Below the pieces are notes generated by a model. The model was not told the DNA's origin, ran no database searches, and was given only the letters and a program-made list of their open reading frames with translations. Positions 58,853 through 64,000 of a DNA stretch of 64,000 nucleotides are shown one piece after another (position 1 is the first letter of the stretch; every line of letters begins with the position of its first letter). The DNA comes from Neurospora tetraspora (Eukaryota; Ascomycota; Sordariomycetes; Sordariales; Sordariaceae). A program made the position numbers and the translations under genes. The stretch lies in NCBI RefSeq assembly GCF_033439725.1, contig NW_026944384.1:2418001-2482000 (forward strand). The letters run 5' to 3'.

Positions 58853-60814
58853 ATGCCAGCCATGTCAAGCCCGGCACAAGGACGTAACGACCGCGGACGC
58901 CTGCGCCCGCCAGCAGAGATCGTATCTCCAAGCGTAGAGCGGATGTTCCCTCAGCCCAACCAGGACAGTCGTGTCCCATCACAGCATAAGGTATATAAAT
59001 GGCTCTTCAACCAACAACACTTTGTGCAGGCAGGCATCATGGCGAATGTCGACTCACCACGCTCCATCCGGATGAGCCCAGCTCTCACAACAAACACCCA
59101 GTCTAACATATGTCAGACACCACCTAGACACACCCAACCTCTCGACCCGTTGCCACCCCTTAGATCATCAAAGCGCACCGAATCCTACGGCGGAAACCGG
59201 GATCAGGACCCCGAGAACGAGGACAACTCAGACAGGTCCCTCAGGCGTAGCTTTTCGAGCCTTCTTGAAGTGCGCCCGGCCAAAAGGGCCAGATACAACC
59301 CACCCACACCACCCACACCACCCCGAAGAAGGCCAGCGAACAGAAGACCTGGCAATGCCCAATCGGCCCGCTCTTTTCGACAGGCGCTACGAGCTCCTGC
59401 TGTTCAAGAAACTGTCGAGATTGCTGCGCCTGACCAACCCACCGAAAAGCATTTTCCGTTACTCAAGCTTCCATATGAGATCCGCGAGAAGATTCTACAG
59501 TATCTGCTTGTCTCCGACAAGCCAGTCTACGTAAAGCGCCTTTGGACCGAACAGGTCCGTTCCACCCGCCGCAGCACCCGCGGACGGGGACATTGGGGTA
59601 ATGGCGAGGGTATGAGCCAACATACCATTGACACAACGATCCTGCGAACATCCCGTCAGATGCTGGCGGAGGGCAGTTCGCTTCTGTACTCGCAGAATCA
59701 GTTCGTTTATCTCTTGCGGGACCCGGCCCATGCCGAAGTAGACTTCGCTTCGATGCTTGCTGAAGCGCAGAAGCAATCCCCCAAACAAGTTATGGGCGGT
59801 GGCAGTCGCACTCAGAACCGTAAACGCAAAGCAGACATCCAATCTAGTGGCGGTAGCTATGGCCTACACGAGATCAACATTGCGAAGTACGGGCATTTGT
59901 TGCGACATCTAAGCATCGAGCTCGAGCCAAACCGATCCGGCAAGGAATACCGGGAGCTCATGGAGCGGGCCCTTGATGTCCTGGCCAGCGCTGACAGAAG
60001 GGGTCGGTATCTGCTTGCTGGTCAAGTTGTGGGCGAGAAGACACCGAGAATCTTCCTTCACACCTTGACCATCACCGTGTCACCGGAAGACGACCAGAAC
60101 AACCGCCGCAGCCCAAAAAGTTCCCCCAACAGCAACCAAGAGTCGAGCCCCTTTTCCTCGAGCGCCATCGAGCTGTTTGGTAGCCGATCACCCGTCATGC
60201 AGGCTCTCTGCCGCATTGACACCCATTTCTTGAGAATCAACATGCATATCGACGAAGGCGCTCATGACGAGGAGGAGGACCAATTCGCGGTTAGCACAGG
60301 AACTGGAAAGCGTCATCTCGAGACGACACTTGACCTGCGCTTCCTTTCGCGCCACGTCAAGAGGCTTGAGCAATCCGGCAACGGTGATTCGTTTTAGGTA
60401 ATCGATCACTTGATGAAGGAACAGCGGGCCAAGCGGGGCGAAGAGGCCAAGGCATCGCTCCAACTTCTTAAGGAGCGCATGTATGTCGGATACAAGGATC
60501 CGGACCAGGCTGTGATCAATGGGCTTTGGGAGGACAATAGCGCCGCCGATGTCCGCCGCAAGAAGGAGAGGGCAGAGTTTGAGGCCCGTCTCGAGGGCAT
60601 TGATCGGCCCACCAAGGATGCTCGTCGTCAGAGTGATGACGAGGAAGAGTCCAGCTCCGATGAAGAGAGCGACGACAATGACAATGACGACGATGACTAT
60701 GAGAGTCAGCCGAAGAAGAGGAAGCAGCCGGTTCGCGGCCGTGGACGGTATGGATATTCTTTGCTCATTTCTGTAAGACGTGTTGCTGATAGGTTGATTG
60801 TTTCCAGGTCTTGA
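58853..60814 (+). CDS. F-box-like (2EXR/LPxEIR-type) protein with in-frame TAG, candidate for mRNA recoding
   Basis: The frame from ATG 58853 gives 514 residues to a TAG at 60395-60397, then continues in the same frame for 117 codons to 60747. An intron (60748-60807; GTATGG donor, TTTCCAG acceptor) precedes the stop at 60812-60814. Residues about 1-195 are basic and disordered. The F-box-like core FPLLKLPYEIREKILQYLLV lies near residue 200, as in fungal LPxEIR proteins. After it come TTILRTSRQMLAEGSSLLYS and HLETTLDLRFLSRHVKRLEQ. The part after the TAG begins VIDHLMKEQRAKRGEEAKAS and has a charged helix, an acidic run and a basic tail. Its normal codon use argues that it is translated. The TAG sits in a hairpin loop, fitting A-to-I recoding to UGG. 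Alternatives are a truncated allele or a base error. The substrate is unknown. Confidence 0.8.
60384..60409 (+). promoter_or_regulatory. hairpin with the in-frame TAG in its loop (candidate A-to-I editing site)
   Basis: Bases 60384-60388 (GTGAT) plus 60390-60391 (CG) can pair with 60403-60404 (CG) plus 60405-60409 (ATCAC), with one bulged T. The 11-base loop 60392-60402 holds the TAG at 60395-60397. Fungal A-to-I sites favour U before the edited A, here UUUUAG, and lie in loops. Confidence 0.5.
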
Positions 60815-61783
60815 TTTCTTTTTTTTTCATCATTCTTCCGCCATTCGTATTTCGATTTTTTATCTCCCGACATGACGTTGCACCTTTGAGAGGGAGTTTT
60901 AATGGGCCCACGAGCCCCGGTGGAACATCTGGTTTTATCGGCGTCAAAGAAGTAGTATCATCACCTCTGATGAGAGCCCTGTTAGCTCCAACATCGTCGA
61001 CCGTGTCTCGGTCAGCGTACGGTAATGGGAGAAAGGGTAAGGGTGGGACTTGAAGGCTGGACACAGGGACAACACTAGTATCTATTAAAACGAAGGAATT
61101 TGGTCATTGGAGGGAGGAAACTTACTGGTTTATCATTTTCTCATGCACGATCCTGAGGCTATTGAACTCAGGTCGGGCAGAATGCTTTTGCACTTTCAGG
61201 TGAAAGAGACATCTTTATCGACGGGGATATCCTGTCACGTTGTACACTAAGTATCCAATAACAACAAGATAACTCAAGGATTTCAAAACAAGGGAACGAA
61301 AAAGAACGAGTGAGGACTGGTGCTTCTTATTCTTGCAAAATTCCGGTGGCCTGTTGAGCCCCTTGGAAGGAGTCGAGCAAGGAGTACCACATTACCAATC
61401 CCACAATAGCACCATCAATAGCTGAGGCGTTTGAGCCTGATGTAGCAAGCAGTTTGCATGACCTCTATAGCATTATCACGAGCGCGTTGATCTCAACATT
61501 GACACCTGAAGAGTTCTGATCTTGTTCCAGATCGTCAAACAGATCATGAATATCTCCTGATACCTAACACCATACCCATCACTCCCTCGCCCGTAGTACC
61601 TCCAGCAAAGACTCCCGTAGTTTTCTCCTTGTACCTGACTCCCAATGCTGCTGAAAGCGAAGAACATGGCAAAAAAATATAATGGATATAACACCTCACC
61701 CCTTCTACAACACACCCCCAACACACCCTCCTCCCCTCTCCCACCCACGCACAGCCCAGCCTACGGATATCATTTCTTACAAG
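60815..61783. other. convergent spacer between F-box-like and POL31 genes
   Basis: 3' flanks of two converging genes; no gene seen. Confidence 0.6.
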
Positions 61784-63668
61784 TTACTCAGCAACAATCT
61801 TCACCCTCTCCACATCCAACGTCTCCGTGTCCACGAGCACCACCTCCCTCGTCTCCGAGAACGACGGCACGGCAATCAACCGCACCGCTTGCCCGTCCGG
61901 TCCGTGGGTCACTTTCGTCCCGAACTCGGGCTGGCAGCCGACGAAGAAGAGGTGGGGACACTCTTTGATTACGAAGGGCTCGTCTTCTTGGAAGGGGTAG
62001 GACCCTGTTTGTTGTTGTTTGTGGTTAGTCAGTCGGCCGTTTGATGGGGTGGGTGGGTAAGAGGAAAAAATATGGCAGAGAGAGAGAGGTAAAAGGTAAA
62101 GGTAAAGGTAAAGAAAGGTAGGCAAGGGGTTAAAACGGAGAGAAAAGGGGTCAAGGCAAACAAGAAAACAAAACAAAACTCACAAAGCGTATCCGGCGCC
62201 GTCGGCGCCACACACCTCCACCTGCACATAGCCTCCATCATACCCAACCGATCCTCGCTCTCCACATACTTGAACACATCATCCAGATTCTGTCCGCCCG
62301 TGCCCAGCACCCGCCACCCCTCGATCTCGCCCTCCCACGGGTTCGTCACGTTGTCGAACCAGCCTGGCTCTTCTTCCTCCGGCACATCTCTGTCTTTGCC
62401 CACTCCCACTTTTGGGGGTGACATGTACGTCCTCGACTGCGGGAACATGGCCGGGTGAATCGGCTGTTGTGGGTAACTCGCGTTGGCGGGGTCGAGGGCG
62501 CCGGGGAGCAAGGTGACGGGCATGGTGGGGAGGAGTTCACTTAGAAAGTTGTCGAAGAGTTGCGAGGGGATCGGGTTGTAGGAGCTGCTGTCGTAGCCGT
62601 ATTTTTTGTGCTGGTTGGGTGGTGCGAACTTGTTTGTGGGCGTGGTGGTGTCGAAGGCCGCCGCGGGTTTGGTGTGCTCGGCCGCCGTCGTGGAGATGGA
62701 GTTACCCGCGATGATGAGGCGGGTGATGTGCGAGAGCTCGTCGCGCTGCGTGGAGGGATCGAGGGCTTCGCCGAGGAGGTACTCGAGGAGCAGGTTGAGT
62801 TCCATGGCGTAGGGGGTGTCCGCGTTGGAGAACTCGAGGCCAGAGACGATGGCGATTTTTTTGGATGGAGGCTTGGAGGGATGTCCGGAGAAGGAGGCGT
62901 CCATCATTTCGATGTCTTCGGAATCTTCTTTTTTGCCTTTTGAGAGAGACCAGCGCTCGGGTTGTGGTGGTAGTTCGGCGAAGAGGAGGTCGATTACTTC
63001 GAACTCGCCGTTGGCGTTCTCGGTGCCCATTACGGCTACGATGCAGCCGGTCACCATGAAGTGGTTTTGAAGGGCGTTGCCAACAAGGCGGATGCGGCCG
63101 GAGTCGTCTTCGAGCATTATCGAGTCGTCGACGTTGCCGGAGTAGTAGTGGCCGACCGAGGTGGGAGCGGAGATCCAGCGCTATAACATCATGTCAGCTG
63201 CCTGGTGTCCAGCAAGGGATTGGTGCCAAATCCAAGGTTGAAACTCACATCCTTAGAGACATCCTCGAGAATCGAGGGCTTCAGAGGCATGTCCATATAT
63301 ACTGTTCCCGCTACCCAGCATAGTTCTCCCTGGCGAACGTCTAGGACACGCTCGACCTTCTTGACCTTCTCACCACCAAGCACTGTTCCCTCCCAAGCGG
63401 CGCTGGCGGCTGCCTCGACGGCGGGCCTGATCTTTGTAAGACGCAGAAAGTAGATGTCGGCATATTGTTGTTGATAGGGGCGGGTTTTTTCGAGCTGGAA
63501 TGTCTGAAGGGGCTTGTAGTTGGTGATCTGGCGCTGGAGAGCCTCGGGCGCATCGCCTCTTCGTATACTTGTTAGCTGGTGATCGCCAGTTGAAGATGGA
63601 TGATCCACTGCTACTCACGAGGGCTTCTGTAGCAAACCGCTACCGAGAACTTCGTCCAAGGTGACCAT
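61784..63668 (-). CDS. POL31: DNA polymerase delta small (B) subunit
   Basis: Minus strand, four exons: 63668-63619, 63558-63249, 63180-62184 and 62004-61784; 525 residues. The B subunit bridges the catalytic subunit and the other small subunits of the lagging-strand replicase in the nucleus. The OB fold region includes MLEDDSGRIRLVGNALQNHF and the start of a phosphoesterase-like fold appears in KIAIVSGLEFSNADTPYAME and LIIAGNSIS. Further landmarks: LPTMPVTLLPGALDPANASY, PQQPIHPAMFPQSRTY, GWRVLGTGGQNLDDVFKYVE and a final exon SYPFQEDEPFVIKECPHLFF. The metal-binding residues of true phosphoesterases are replaced, as in all eukaryotic B subunits. Exon 1 is 50 bases (MVTLDEVLGSGLLQKP). The intron 1 acceptor is GAAG, chosen because it keeps the frame. 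Confidence 0.96.
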
Positions 63669-64000
63669 CGTATTGTTGATATTGAAAATGGTTCAAGATG
63701 TAGAAACGACAAAAGCAATTGGTGTCCTATTGATGTGCTGCCTCGGAAACTGACTTCAAGGGACGAACTCGACGACGCGCTTGACAATTTCGAGACGCGT
63801 AGCTCCAGTGGGTTCAATTAAGCTACGTGACAGAGGCACTTCAGCGGCGCTTCAGCACAGTGATCAGCCCCACAGGAACCGCTCGCCCCGCTATAAAGTT
63901 CCGATAAGATAGCGAACGTGGGGTAGCTAGAACACTCCAGACCCCTGCGCTGCAAGGCTGGACAGAAAAAAATTGGATGGAGTCTTCGATTTGACACCTC
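63669..64000. other. POL31 upstream region to window edge
   Basis: Promoter and leader of POL31; no gene is visible before the edge. Confidence 0.6.

Noticed and set aside
60384-60397. A 14-base intron (GTGATT...TTTTAG) that would remove the in-frame TAG
   Set aside because: The ends look like splice sites, but 14 bases is well below the size a fungal spliceosome handles, and no alternative donor upstream keeps the conserved reading.
1-64000. tRNA, rRNA or CRISPR features
   Set aside because: I looked for GGTTCGA-type T-loops with matching arms, rRNA-like conserved runs and spaced direct repeats. None was convincing, and CRISPR arrays are not expected in a fungal nucleus.

Overview
This window reads as nuclear DNA of a filamentous ascomycete, class Sordariomycetes, most likely Neurospora or a very close relative such as Sordaria. 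The evidence is short introns (about 50-250 bases) with GTRAGT-type donors and CAG/TAG acceptors, long intergenic spacers, an AT-rich block with the TpA-rich, CpA/TpG-poor signature of repeat-induced point mutation (RIP), and a 71-residue protein that I recognise as the Neurospora glucose-repressible, clock-controlled protein GRG-1/CCG-1. Species cannot be fixed from sequence alone.

Layout: 1-3010 is the RIP block (decayed repeats, no intact gene). 3-8.2 kb is a GC-normal spacer without a convincing gene. 8.2-18 kb carries five plus-strand genes: a conserved acidic protein, saccharopine reductase (LYS9), the pre-rRNA processing nuclease LAS1, glyoxalase II (GLO2) and an EF-hand protein. 19-34.2 kb is all minus strand: a seven-transmembrane protein with a repetitive tail, an emopamil-binding-protein-type sterol isomerase, grg-1/ccg-1 with a long upstream region, and an intronless 1863-residue acidic protein ending in a Pot1/Cdc13-type OB fold. 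34.8-40 kb holds a 704-bp Harbinger-like MITE just upstream of a flavin monooxygenase, then an ARO8-type aminotransferase. 40.7-48.6 kb is minus strand: ribosomal protein uL4, a GH28 polygalacturonase pseudogene interrupted by a 294-bp TA-flanked MITE, and a 1014-residue cysteine-motif protein. 50.3-53.8 kb carries mitochondrial methionyl-tRNA synthetase and a NAT9-type acetyltransferase. 54-55.2 kb is an L-serine dehydratase on the minus strand, 58.9-60.8 kb an F-box-like gene, and 61.8-63.7 kb the DNA polymerase delta small subunit.

Most genes are scattered housekeeping functions (lysine synthesis, ribosome, mitochondrial translation, replication, sterols, methylglyoxal detoxification) rather than a cluster. 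The most interesting signal is in the F-box-like gene: a single in-frame TAG splits a long coding frame, and that TAG sits in the loop of a small predicted hairpin. This is the context expected for the sexual-stage A-to-I mRNA editing known in Neurospora and Fusarium, which turns UAG into UGG. The two MITEs, one in a promoter and one in a decaying exon, are the next best finds.

Exon boundaries were worked out by hand from splice signals and reading-frame continuity. No alignment or transcript data were available.
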